NCBI RefSeq assembly: GCF_037975245.1
Contig: NC_092567.1
Location: forward strand, 4,658,214-4,722,213
DNA from: Apostichopus japonicus
Taxonomy: Eukaryota > Echinodermata > Holothuroidea > Aspidochirotida > Stichopodidae
Direction of reading: 5' to 3'
DNA length: 64,000 nt
The translations under genes and the position numbers were made by a program. The notes under the pieces are model-generated. The model saw nothing but the letters and a program-made list of their open reading frames with translations, had not been told where the DNA came from and made no database searches. Shown here in pieces: positions 24,131 to 35,780 of this stretch (the first letter of the stretch is position 1; each line of letters begins with the position of its first letter).

Positions 24131-25190
24131 ACATAACAGACCCTGTAAATTAATAGTGACATTTTGAAAATAAGACATTATGGATACAACAGTGCCTTTA
24201 TATTGTAAATTAACATTCACCATTGGTTGTATATAGAATAACAGTTGAATGCATTATAAACTGCATGACGCCAATAATAATTTGTCTTTAAAAGTGGGTA
24301 CTGTATTATAACACCTATGCATGAATGCACAAGTTATCACTGTTCTGTATCAACAAACAAACATCGGACACTGTTCAAGTTGCATATTCATAAAAAAAAG
24401 TGCTACCCAAATTATGCGGGTTATATTCTCATTTGGTGATTTCTGTGTTGATTTATGCGCATCATGTTTCTAATTAATTTAAAAGTTGGTAGAGTTACTT
24501 CATTTGATATCAAAGCATGTGTTTACTGGATTAAAACTGTTGTTGTTTGGGCTAAAATTAACGTCACAGTGTTCACTTTTTTCCCAAATACACAAAGTCG
24601 GTATATGTAATTGACTTAGCTCTGAGCTTGAAGCATTTACTAAAACTAAAATTAAACGTATAACAATTAGGTGTTCCCTTTGAGGGGAATGGTGATACAC
24701 ACCCGACGGAGATCGCACAGTCACAGTCTCTATGCAAGGTGACTATGGTTGAGAGCGGATCAGTCGTTCGGTAGTTAGGTTATCGTGTCCAGGTTCTTTT
24801 CTTGGTGTATTTAATTAGAAAAGTACACACATTAAAGCGTGTCGGTTTTAATTTACACTAAATGGGTTGGCCACTGAAGAATTAATTGCAATAGAAGTAC
24901 AAAAAATCGACAAACTTTGAAAACAGTAGGAATCCCTAACAGGAGAGAAGATATTCCTTTACAGAATTAACTCTTACTTTTTGATTCACGGTTCTAATGT
25001 ATTCGTTTCAGAACGGCGAACCGTTTTTCACGAACTTCTGTTAAATTGCGAGTTAGCGCAGGCGTCCTGGCTGCCGGTATTCTACTGTAAGAATACATTT
25101 TTGTAACAGTGTGTTAATAACATAAACCCCTCGCTGTCAGTGACATCTCCCTGCACCAGGCAACTATATCGGTGATAGCTCCTTACATGG
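24131..25190. other. Noncoding stretch between two minisatellites
   Basis: AT-rich single-copy-looking sequence. I see no convincing exon, RNA gene or repeat in it, apart from a few GTGACATCTCCCTG-like minisatellite fragments near 25140. Confidence 0.5.
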
Positions 25191-25199
25191 CTTGAGTCT

Positions 25200-26277
25200 A
25201 CACAGACACTACATTATTATGGTTTAATGACCATACACTACACTCCCTGTAAGGGTTGTTACTACATTAGTATGGTTCGATGACAATACACTACACTCCA
25301 TGTAAGGATTGTTACTACATTAGTATGGTTCGATGACCATACACTATACTCCATGTAAGGGTTGTTACTACATTAGTATGGTTAGATGACCATATACTAC
25401 ACTCCATGTAAGGGTTGTTACTACATTAGTATGGTTCGATGACCATACACTATACTCCATGTAAGGGTTGTTACTACATTAGTATGGTTCGATGACCATA
25501 CACTATACTCCATGTAAGGGTTGTTACTACATTAGTATGGTTAGATGACCATATACTACACTCCATGTAAGGGTTGTTACTACATTAGTATGGTTCAATG
25601 GCCATACACTACAGCCCCTGTAAGGGTTGTTACTACATTAGTATGGTTCAATGGCCATACACTACAGCCCCTGTAAGGGTTGTTACTACATTAGTATGGT
25701 TCAATGGCCATACACTACAGCCCCTGTAAGGGTTGTTACTACATTAGTATGGTCCAATGAACATACACTACACTCCTTGCAAGGGTTGTTACTACATTAA
25801 TATGGTTTGATGACCATACACTACAGCCCCTGTAAGGGTTGTTACTACATTAGTATGGTTCAATGGCCATACACTACAGCCCCTGTAAGGGTTGTTACTA
25901 CATTAGTATGGTCCAATGAACATACACTACACTCCTTGCAAGGGTTGTTACTACATTAATATGGTTTGATGACCATACACTACAGCCCCTGTAAGGGTTG
26001 TTACTACATTAGTATGGTTCGATGACCATACACTACACCCCCTGTATGGGTTGTTACTACATTAGTATGGTTCAAAGACCATACACTACACCCCCTGTAA
26101 GGGTTGTTACTACATTAGTATGGTCCAATGAACATACACTACACTCCTTGCAAGGGTTGTTATTACATTAGTATGGTTCGATGACAATACACTACACTCC
26201 ATGTAAGGGTTGTTACTACATTGGTATGGTTCGATGACCATACACTACACTCCTTGCAAGGGTTGTTACTACATTAA
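25200..26277. repeat. 53-bp minisatellite, about 20 copies
   Basis: The unit reads AAGGGTTGTTACTACATTAG, TATGGTTCGATGACCATA, CACTACACTCCATGT. The centre TATGGTTCGATGACCATA is a small inverted repeat. Variant types (TTAGATG, TTCAATGG, TCCAATGAAC) recur in blocks, pointing to higher-order duplications of two or more units. Confidence 0.93.
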
Positions 26278-26527
26278 TGTCATGGTCTCAATAGGGATAT
26301 GGCTTTTCTTTCCGGGTTCAAGCACTTTGAGCAGTCTGGGGCTTACGGTAGACTAACGTGATTTCAATCACTCTTTTTACACCTGACGAAAGACCAGGGT
26401 GTCCGAAAATTTGTGTAGCGTGTAATTATATTTATTCTAAATATTATGTTGGATTTAAAGGCATTACATGTTGTCCTTATCTTTTCCACTATTATTTCTA
26501 TCCAACACGTGGAACATTTCATCATAC

Positions 26528-26591
<64 letters not shown>
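26528..26591. repeat. (TA)n microsatellite, about 64 bp
   Basis: Uninterrupted TA repeat directly abutting the left end of element 4. A shorter AT run (29186-29200) abuts the right end, so the element sits inside a TA array. Confidence 0.95.
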
Positions 26592-26593
<2 letters not shown>

Positions 26594-29185
26594 GCAATTC
26601 CACGGTTACTCACGTTACATTTTTGAAGACTTTCACTCACAAATGGTTTGATAGCTCCACCATTCATTCATTTGAATGGCTGATCTCTAAGCATTGATAG
26701 GGTAACAAATTTACCTAAACATTTGCGAAAACACAATTTGATTATCTTGTTTCTTGTCGGAGATAGGTACACGAAAGTGTCGGTTACTCACGTTACATTT
26801 GAAAATCACCCCGACGCCAAAAATTAACTTCACTCAAAAAGTGTCCTCATACTGGATATATTTAAAGAAAATGGATGCATGTTTTTTGGACCTTAGGTGA
26901 TGATACAAATACTGAACACAATCAAAATCACATCTGGTTTCCTGTCTTGGTGAAAATGAGGCATTCAACGGTTACTCACGTTACGGTTACTCACGTTACA
27001 GTTTATCCACCTATATCAATACATAGGGAATCAGAGTCTGTGAGGAACTTGCTGCTGGATAATGACTAGGAAACACCCATATATCAGTGGAATTGACATT
27101 TTGAACATCTTCTCCAGTGTAATTCAATAATATCACAATCTAAATGAGATATACCATGTCTTTTTGAGATAATGCATGAATCATATCTTCACAAATCGGC
27201 AACAAATTCTGAACATTGTAATTAAGTTTTATTTGAGGACTAGCAGTGTGTCAAACTTGAATTTACCCAGAATAAAAAAAACTAAGGGAACTAAACTCTC
27301 TGGGGAAGTAACAGGCCAACTGAACAAAAACCATGAACCAATAGGAAATTGGTAACATATGTTCAACATTAACATCTCAATTTAACATTGAGTAACGTTT
27401 GGAAGAGGCTTTGGAAGAGAGCTGACTCGTTCAGTCTTCAAAATGCGACAGAAAATTTGAAGTGCCCACAGTTATTGGCCAAGGTTGGTGCATCAAGGTT
27501 GGTAGTGAGTTTCTCCCTGCGATAGAATATCTTGTGCCTTGGGTTTAGCCATTTTCAATTGGGCCCAGCTGGCTGCATCACTGACACTTGTATGTCGTTC
27601 TGGCCCCCCTTTGCTTCTATTACACAGGGGTGCAATACCGCTTTGTATTCAACGGCATACCAGTCTATACCAAGTTCTATACCAGCATTGTCACTCCCTG
27701 AGCAGGTTGCATTTTTCTGTGGCCTCCCTCATCTCTGAGGGGGGTATTCCTTTCAGCAGAGCTGTTGCCATCATCTGTAATTGTGAAGGAGATGACATCC
27801 TTGTTCTGTACCTGCAAGTGATGTTTACTGGCCATTCCAACGATTTGCTTGGCATTCTCAAATACAGATTTCAGACCGAGTTCGCTATTTCTCGCCTCAA
27901 TTTCAGCTTGCGGCATCAGTAGGGCTTCCACCTTGGGCATTCCAGTGTTTGCTGCCACGAAGCTTTTTGCATTGGTAATGACTGCCTTCCGAGATTTGAC
28001 TTAGTTCCATACACAACGCTTCACTGCTCCACCAATCTCATCCACAGAATTTGAGATTGTGCTTTTCTTGAAGGCGGATAATAGGAGCAGTGAGGAATCT
28101 GTTCTTAAATTGTAAAGCCGGACCATCCGACCAGACGGATACAGACTTCAAGGCTTGGGTTAGGCTATCAAGAACTTTGTCCACATATGCCATAACTGTA
28201 TCCTTGGAGTGGACCAGGCTGTCTGATGCCACAACACTGGAATCGAGGGAAACGGAGTGCCACACTGCTGCTGTGAACAGGCTCACCTGTCATTGGTTCC
28301 AGTGGGCACTCTGGATTTCATCTTGAGATACACATGTGTAGTTCTCAGAGAAGTCTATTTGGATCAGGGCCTTGGTAGAATTGAAGGAAGTGGATCCAGC
28401 CCTTTCCCGCTCCAGGTTGAAAGATGCAGGAGGAGGCAACTTGTCGTCTAGTGGCCACCCTCCGAGCTTCTTGCTGAATCTTCTTCATGGGTGATGGCAG
28501 AGTACTCTCCAGGTGTCTTACTAACCCTTACTCTAACCCCTACTGCCCTCTCTTATTGAGCAATTATTTACAAGACAATAATAGGCATTTCCAGCATTGT
28601 TTCAGTGTGTTAGCTTGGTTAATCACGTTACACATTGGTTACTCACGTTACACGGTTACTCACGTTACAGATTTCAGTGATTTATCACTCACACATGATG
28701 GGTCTCTCCTCATTAGTGATCTTGTTTCCACACTTGGGACTATGAGTACTAACGAAATTATGGTTATCAGATTTCCACTTGCTAAAGAAATGTCACATAG
28801 AGAAAAAGTTGTATTTTCGGTTACTCACGTTACATCAGTGATTGAGGCCTGGTGTTCTGAAGTTGTCATGAAGAAATTTTGAAATGTTTTTCTGTCATAA
28901 CACAGTCAACAGGAGTATCTATCATAACACATAATAAAACTACTAAATACTATCTGATGAGTATTATGTAGGATGGAATGGAATGTATGATGCATTTTCA
29001 GGATTATTTTGAGCTCTCATCCTCCTTGATTAATTGAGGCATGTATTCAAAATTTGAGTGTTGGAGAAAAATTGCTTACCTATTCCACAAACTTAGATAT
29101 GTATACTACAACATTAGACTGATAGCAGGTTGAAAACTGACACTTCTTATTTTTAGGCCATGTCCCCTCCATCGTGGAATTGCCC
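26592..29185. mobile_element. Iteron-bearing GGGC-TIR element 4 (motif CGGTTACTCACGTTAC)
   Basis: A 13-bp perfect inverted repeat GGGCAATTCCACG begins at 26592 and ends at 29185, flanked by ATAT on both sides within TA repeats. The 16-bp motif CGGTTACTCACGTTAC or a near match occurs at 26603, 26781, 26969, 26984, 28616 (degenerate), 28636 (degenerate), 28653 and 28818, all in the same orientation and clustered at the two ends. The central part carries a decayed gene on the minus strand (27677-28480), which makes this element the best clue to the autonomous form of the family. Confidence 0.85.
27677..28480 (-). pseudogene. Decayed DDE-like protein gene inside element 4
   Basis: Read on the minus strand from about 28480. 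One frame gives a stretch around KALIQIDFSENYTCVSQDEI and then SAHWNQ, followed by a stop codon. The same frame continues with HSKDTVMAYVDKVLDSL and VWSDGPALQFKNRF. After KHNLKF the frame shifts to one reading VDEIGGAVKRCVWN (stop), then SRKAVITNAKSF and PKVEALLMPQAEI. I recall a family common in cnidarian and echinoderm genomes with the same series DFAENY, WSDGP..QFKN and HGKG.VDGIGG.VKR. The aspartates in these blocks could be a DDE/D-type catalytic set; that is inference. Two stop codons, at least one frameshift and loss of the residues just before VDEIGG show it is not functional. Confidence 0.65.
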
Positions 29186-29200
29186 ATATATATATATATA

Positions 29201-30147
29201 AGCATGATGAAATGTTCCACATGTACCTAAGTATTTGTTAAATATCAATCATACTAAATACTGCTAGTAATACTGTTGAGAAGATAACAGGCTACACATT
29301 TCATTACAAAGAATACACTTTGATCATTCACCTCTCTCAACATTTCCTGATATGTATTACCATACCATACCATGTATTAACATACGATTCTTTTTCAATT
29401 TGAATTAGTAATATCAGACAACCAGGAATGATGATGATGTATTACTATATCAGTGAAATCACTAATATGTCATCAACATATTTTAATGAATGCTTTACCA
29501 TGCAATGTGTGAAATTATACTTTCTTAATTGTTGTACTTTTTTGGCTCTTTTAGTTCAATTATACAGTTTTATTTTGATAGAAGAACTGCCAAGTGACTG
29601 TTTCGATCACCCCATTGTAAATTATCGGTTACCGACCATGTATTGGTATTAATGATAACTGATGTTACATTAAGTTAATGGGGTAACTTAAAAGATTAAA
29701 CAATTTCCTCCAACATATACGGCTTGCTGTTCCAGGTTCAATTCAATCATTTGAAGCATTTAACATTTATTTAAAATCTTTGAAGACTAGCTTTTTATTC
29801 TTAACGGAAGAATCTGAAATTCCAAACATTAACACTCCATGTGTTTATGTTGAAGTATACGTTTAATATTCTCAATATATCATCAGTTTCATTTGAGTTT
29901 TAGTGCAATTTGGCACATGCAGAGATTATTCTGATTGATTTAAATATATGACATCCTTTGCAATTATCCTCAATACACCACTGTATATTCATTAGCTAGG
30001 AAAACCACCATTCTTCTTTATGATTTAAAGTGGCTAAAATAATATAGTTTTCAATGACAGTCGATGGAAAACAAAACCATTATAAAAAAGTAAACAGTTC
30101 CTAACTTAGGTGTAGGTAAAAAAGATAAAAGGCTGTTTATTTATTAG
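29201..30147. other. Noncoding stretch downstream of the first NACHT exon
   Basis: AT-rich. I searched the minus strand for a C-terminal module exon like those of the second locus and found none. A plus-strand fragment near 29700-29800 vaguely resembles the C-terminal tail of LINE reverse transcriptases. Confidence 0.4.
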
Positions 30148-30156
30148 CTAACTTAC

Positions 30157-31652
30157 ATGATTTTTAGATGCAATCTCCAGCAACTGTGTCGTCGATCTTT
30201 GAAGAAGAGCGCTGTCGCCTCTCTCTATTTTAACGACACGCGAGCAGAGCTCTTTCACCGAATCCATAATGTTGTTGACGTCACCAGTTTGCTCCAGGAT
30301 ACAGAGGATGGCAAACTTATCCCCGTCTGGTAAGCTCTTCAAATGGTTGATGAGTTTCTTTCCAGCATTGGGATTCAGACCACAGGCAAATCTAAACAGG
30401 TACTGAAGATCAAATGGATCTACGAACCTGAGAATATCGGAGAGATTGTGTGCGTTCTTTACAAGAGTGACAAGGTGGTGGGCTGCGTACCATTCACAGA
30501 ATAGTTTATGATAAAAACGGACCATCGTTGTAAACAACACATTGTCTCCAGTAGAATCATCGTTCACTTCATCTTCTTCAACCAAAATGCCAATTGAAAT
30601 ATACTGGTCATATGATTCTCGCCCGATTCTTTGACGAAATCTAGTCTTATTCCATGACAGTTGTTGGTTTTCCTTGTTTAATCCTTCGAAAGCTATTTTG
30701 TCTAGCTCATGATGTTCCATTTCATGAAGATAGAAATCGTTGCTCCTATTGCCTTTAAATTTCTGTTTCAGATGGTCGTAAAAACATCTAATCATGTGTT
30801 TGAAGAACTTTGTGACAGACTTGAACTTCATGAGGTCTCTCTGATCATGAGCCATGTGGGCAAACATCACGAATATGAGAGGCACCTGGCAAAGATCAGC
30901 AAGGATGGAGTTTTCATTGAGCCGTTGTTTTATTTCTTCCACTGCCTCATCGTTGTTACTAACTACAGCCTTACAAATATACTCATTCCTAGCTTTGTCA
31001 TCGAACCCTGTTAGTTTGGCCCTCATAGTTTCTTTTCTAAGATATCCTGGAAGATATCTTGTCGTTAAGCTGACGTCAAAGTCTGCAAACAGTTCCATCT
31101 TTATGATCTTGTGAACATCGTCATTATCATTGCTATCCCTGCCAGGATACTCATCATATCCATCCAAAATAATGTGGACGGACGAGCAACTGTGAATTAT
31201 CTTTTCAAGCTCATGTTTGCTAACACGGGGTTCGTGGAAGAGAAGAAATGACTTAATCGCCCTGTAGAGAGACTTTACTCTTCCAAGTTGTCTTAACCGA
31301 AGAAGAATTAGTATTTCTACATTGTTCATCGGGGAATCCGATACGTCATTACACCAATCGTAGGCCAGCTGAAGGGTTAACGTCGACTTACCATACCCGG
31401 GCTCTCCTTGGATAATGCGTCTCTTGGATTTAAACCGATAGTCAGTATAAATACTTTTGTAAGAATCCAAACGCTCCCATGATCCTCTGGTGCCTGGCGT
31501 TGGCTCTGGTGCCAGACAAACTTCAACGCCCCCTTCTACAAAGACCTTGTCCACACAATAAAGTCTATCTTTTATATATGGCAGGGGTTGAATCGCATCA
31601 TATTGGCCTTTATATGTCCTTTTGAGACCTTCTATCAGAAATTGTTTCTTCT
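30157..31652 (-). CDS. NACHT-domain exon, NLR-like receptor locus 1
   Basis: A 1496-bp exon. The acceptor is TTGTTTAG before AGAAGAAACAA (phase 1) and the donor is CAT followed by GTAAGT (phase 0). The product begins EKKQFLIEGLKRTYKG, then IQPLPYIKDRLYCVDKVFVE. The Walker A motif is GEPGYGKST and Walker B is HIILDGYDEYP, with LTTRY as the likely sensor segment. A helical C-terminal part ends DSALLQRSTTQLLEIASKNH. NACHT proteins are ATP-dependent, oligomerising cytosolic sensors in innate immunity. No C-terminal module exon follows within the 970 bases before element 4, so the gene may be truncated or have a long intron carrying that element. The sequence is uninterrupted, so the exon is probably under selection. 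Confidence 0.85.
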
Positions 31653-32780
31653 CTAAACAATAAAACAGAAACAATATGTGTAAATGTTCCACGTATGATT
31701 AAATTTGACAAACAATAAATTAGTGACACACATGGGAACACATCAATCTTAATTGTTTATTCGTTACTGATAATACAGTTTTGTTAATGTCCTATTTGTT
31801 ATTAAGACGACAGAGCGGGAGGAGGTTACATGTTTTACCAAAAGGAAGTAAAGATGCACAAATGACAAAGTCAAAGAATAAGGCATCTACCTTGAAGATC
31901 AGGAGTCAGCTCCATTGTCACGTGATTTACTTCAGACAGTCTACGAAGCGTGAAGGGGTCGTGTCAGAACAGCTCCTGCCCATCGTTTCTGTGAATCTGT
32001 TTTTCTTTCTTTAAAATATGAGAAAAATAGGGAATCTAAATAATTACATTTTTCTGTTAACTTTCAAAATGTATACTACATTGTGTTGTTGTTGCATATG
32101 GATGGTTCAATGTTTAATTAATAACCAGACAGCAAACCTGCAGTGTGGTTTCAATGATGCTACATCAATAATCTTATATGAATGTGACACACTAGGCTGT
32201 AGGGTATAACCATGATGAAAAGCATACCTCGATATAAGCAAAAAGCATTGAGATCATATAAAAACACACAATTCACATTGGCACCTGAAGACCGAGATGA
32301 AAACTTTTCTTGTATTCAGCATAGAGATTGATCGCTACCAAAGACAACTGGCCTCTTCCACTCTATGTGGTACACCTACAAGCCTACATTAAACATGTGT
32401 TAGTCAAATGTTAAGCCCCCTCCCCGGTCCCCAAGATTTTTATTTGGCACTGAATCTTGACAATTGCAAAAATACGCCGAAAAAGTTAACAATGGTACAG
32501 TAGCAAAGGTAACATATAGATTATTCAAATTGATATCGGCCATTCCAACACATTAAGCACATGTACAAACAGTACAATGTTTCATTACACACCTTTGTGC
32601 ACAGGCATGTATGCAGCAACGTACAGTAAGTTACCGACACACTTAAGTCAATGGAGATTTGGTCGAAACTTCTTGATTCATCTACGGATGCCCTTTAGCT
32701 AATTTCCAATTGCCAACAGCCTCTCCTATTAATGAGGCGTAACACACATGTAATATCATAGGCTGCACTGTGGGAGATAC
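31653..32780. other. Region upstream of NACHT exon 1
   Basis: Mostly AT-rich presumed intron. The part near 32110-32190 (around GTTTAATTAATAACCAGA and GTGGTTTCAATGATGCTAC) is similar to 57500-57590, upstream of the other NACHT exon. This suggests the two loci share ancestral intron sequence. Confidence 0.4.
31891..31940 (-). CDS. Possible linker exon of NLR locus 1
   Basis: A 50-bp candidate bounded by CGTAG and AAG followed by GTAGATG. It reads LSEVNHVTMELTPDLQ, entering in phase 2 and leaving in phase 1, which fits the NACHT exon. It also fits the upstream candidate at 36746-36814. There is no similarity evidence. Confidence 0.35.
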
Positions 32781-32789
32781 TGTACAATA

Positions 32790-33141
32790 GATTATAAAAC
32801 AAGGTTTCCACAAGTTGACCACTGGTGACATTTGAACTCCGCAAAAAACAAAAGGATTGTTGAACTAACTACATACTTTATAAGAGGTTGGTCCAAGCTT
32901 CCCTTCTTGAAATATCATGTTTACAATGTTCACAGTTTGACCCATGGTGACCCCAACCTTTGACCTCCGCAAAAATCCATAGATATCTTGGGCTCAATGT
33001 GACACAACTACATACTAAATATGAGATTGGTCCAAGCTTCCCTTCTGGAGATATCGTCATTACAAGGTTTCACAGCTTGACCCCTAATGACATTTGACCT
33101 CTAAAGGCAGTAGGCTTTTTCTACTCAAGTTGGTACTTTTA
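32790..33141. repeat. TTGACC/CTCCGC minisatellite, about 125-bp units (interrupted by element 5)
   Basis: Units contain GGTCCAAGCTTCCCTTCTTG, GAGATATC, TTTGACC and TGACCTCC. They match the array at 57780-58790. The array resumes on the right side of element 5 (36312-36400), so the element inserted into it. Confidence 0.85.
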
Positions 33142-34417
33142 CAGGTAGGGGCCCCTCAGAATGCTGGTGCCCCTCAAAATGTAGGTGAACAAATATTATT
33201 GGCTAGAAAAAAAACTGAACCTGTCATGAACTTTCTATTATACTTTTTAGATAGGATATATGTATGATGAATTTAAAATTGCCAACAACTCAAAAATTAT
33301 TTCATAGTTTCCAAAAAACCATATGGGTACAATCATCTATTTGCTAACCGTGCATCTAAAATTTGCTATTAATTGAAGTGTACCTTCTTGGCACTGCATC
33401 AAAAACGGACAACTAGGGGGTAATTTACATTGCAAAATTACCTGTTTGTAGAATGATGATCAGTGAAATATAGCACTTTGTACGTAACTTGATATTTTTG
33501 AAATCATCATTACTTGATCAGAATCAGCATTTTGAGGGGCATTAAACCAGCGTTTTGAGGGTCAATAAAAAAAATTATGAAAAATTAATGAATCCATTAT
33601 AGTGTAATATCAAAACTGTATTTTTACATGAAACATATAATTTTACACTAATAACACCCAAAATAAACACTAACCTCACATATTTTGTAATTTAACTACG
33701 TTAAATAAGTTGCTCTCATTTTTTTTTAAATGTTCTGAGAAATATTTACTATTTCCTTCTACAGTATTCCCTCAATTCTATGTCCATTACATTTACTAAG
33801 ATATGTACAATTCACAACATACTGCAAAAATAACTACTATATAAATGAAGATCTCATTTGGATGTAAGTTTTGCTACCTTTAAGATTTTTAACATTGTGG
33901 GTCAGTTCAACTGGGTGGGTGCTTATGGGTTGGCGCAAAATACAGTACCACACACATATAGTATAAACGAATATTAATTACACTTTAAAGAACCTTCATT
34001 CACATGTAACAGTTTCATGTAGCTGAAGAAAGAACAATCTGTTTTTAACTGTAATGATTTATATTTAACAGATAATAAACAACTTTATCATTTGAAACTT
34101 TAATTAAACAAATAAAGCATCATCAGAAAAGACGAACTTGTAAAGGGTAATAACTAAACTATAAAATTAATCAACTTTTCATTTCACAAACACATGTTTA
34201 TTGATAAGTGTATTTCTACATTCTTCCACATTTCACCATCCCTGGTTGCACTTCTGCTTCATACACTTCACCATAAAATATAGAAGCAGACTATTTTTCC
34301 ATTTCCTGTGACATACCCTTATCTACTCCAAATGGTTTCTCTAAACATCTCACACAGACTTCATCTCCCACCCTTTGTAGAACTCTACCAATAAACACTT
34401 CTTCTTCGTATTTCACC

Positions 34418-35780
34418 TTAACCCACCGACACTTTCACATCCTTCATATCCAACCTTCTTAAGCCCATCACATCTACACCTTCAACCTCGACAGCATCTA
34501 CACCTTCAACCTCAACGTCATCTGCACCATCAACCTCAACCTCTTCTGCACCTTCAACCTCAATATCATCTACAGACATCACTCCAACAGATGAGTCATC
34601 AACAAGAAGTCGCCGACACACACGCTTCCCTTGTGTGCAAGCAGGCAAAATCATATCAGGCTTGACTCCATTTTCATCTTTACATGCAGCTTTACTGCAT
34701 ATATTTGGGAAGCCAGCACATTCAAGCATTTGGGACACAGTTTCAACTTCTCTGCCTCACACTTGCCATCTGGTTTCAAGCAAACACAATGTGACTTGCA
34801 CTTCAAAAATGTCTCTAGATTACACTGTTTCTTCAACTTATTGTCTTGTCTGGCTTTGTCCCTTGCTTCGTTCTCTTTATTCAATAACTCCACTGACTCT
34901 TATATTTGTTGTCCTTCCATGGATCCATGGACTTGAGTTACCCTAATGTTACTTGTTACCTTTGGTTTTGGCTTCACTTTCTTAATTGTCAGTAGTCCAT
35001 CAATCTCCTCCAATGGTGTCCTCTTGAATGAATCTTCAAGCTTCTGGATGGTTTCTAATGAGTTCTCCAGTTTTTGCATATATAGTACTGCTTGGTGTAC
35101 TTCTTGATGCCAACTGGTGACTCAACCATTGATGTGTTGGAAGTTGATGATTAAGGTCCTGTTGTTTCATCAGTTTCATCTTGAATAACAGATGATGCTT
35201 GAACAAATTTGTCCTTTTGCATCCATTCAACACTCAGGCCATGGTTAGTTACACCATGGAGCTATAAACCTGGGATTTATAGCTCCATGGTTACACCAAC
35301 ATGTTTTGCTGCATTTTTTATTATTTCAAGTTTGTTTGCCCACCGTGGCCAAACATCTGCCAATTTCTTCATGAAACCATCCCTGTTGACTGTGCATTCC
35401 GCTGAAAAGAGTTCTCCCTTGCTGTTATGGTATTCACAGTGCAAATTTTGATTGATTTGGTCATGTAATTGTGTGACTCCAGTGGTGTCAGGTGGAGTGA
35501 TGAAAAGATGCATTTCTTTTGCTCTCAAGAACCTCAACACCTCAATATCAAATCTGGAACTGTGGCCATCAGAAACAATGACAACTGGTCTTTCTACCTT
35601 CTGTGCTGCTTAGTGTCGATCTAATAACTTGTACGCTGACAACAGGGATTCATGTGTTTGAGAACCACGTTCAGTTGTTGATATGAGAAGATTTGGAATG
35701 TTCTTGACAGCAATGTCAGGAGCCATATGTACAAGTGTAGATAGTTGAGTTTGAAGAAATCCAAAGTATTGTTAATTGTC
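34418..35780 (-). pseudogene. Decayed DDE transposase gene of element 5
   Basis: Read downstream on the minus strand: FGFLQTQLSTLVHMAPD, KNIPNLLISTTERGSQTHES, a TAA stop after LLDRH, then ERPVVIVSDGHSSRFD and FITPPDTTGVTQLHDQINQN. Next come VNRDGFMKKLADVWPRW, VEWMQKDKFVQASS, a Cys-rich segment (CKSHCVCL, LCPKCLNVL, CSKAACKDENG) and an acidic tail of EVEGVD repeats. The SDGHSSRFD and PPDTTGVTQLHDQ blocks look like the second and third acidic positions of a DDE_1-type transposase. The N-terminal part is missing. Stop codons, frameshifts and a 42-bp insertion (35256-35297) disrupt it. Confidence 0.7.
35248..35297. mobile_element. 34-bp hairpin insertion with 8-bp target duplication
   Basis: GTTACACC stands at 35248-35255 and again at 35290-35297. 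Between them are 34 bases with 13-bp arms ATGGAGCTATAAA and TTTATAGCTCCAT around a 7-base loop. Leaving out the insert and one duplicate gives an uninterrupted transposase frame (GVT directly followed by NHGLSVEW), which supports a clean insertion event. An 8-bp duplication is typical of hAT-like insertion. Confidence 0.7.

Noticed and set aside
26358-26697. Open frames with long Ile-Tyr runs
   Set aside because: Produced by translating the (TA)n microsatellite.
29580-29820. LINE C-terminal tail (VPGSIQSFEAFN) on the plus strand
   Set aside because: The resemblance is short and weak; it was mentioned in the spacer entry but is not supported as a feature.
31781-32209. Plus-strand open frames upstream of the first NACHT exon
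   Set aside because: Opposite to the receptor strand, without good splice context. Their similarity to 57500-57600 is better explained by shared intron DNA.
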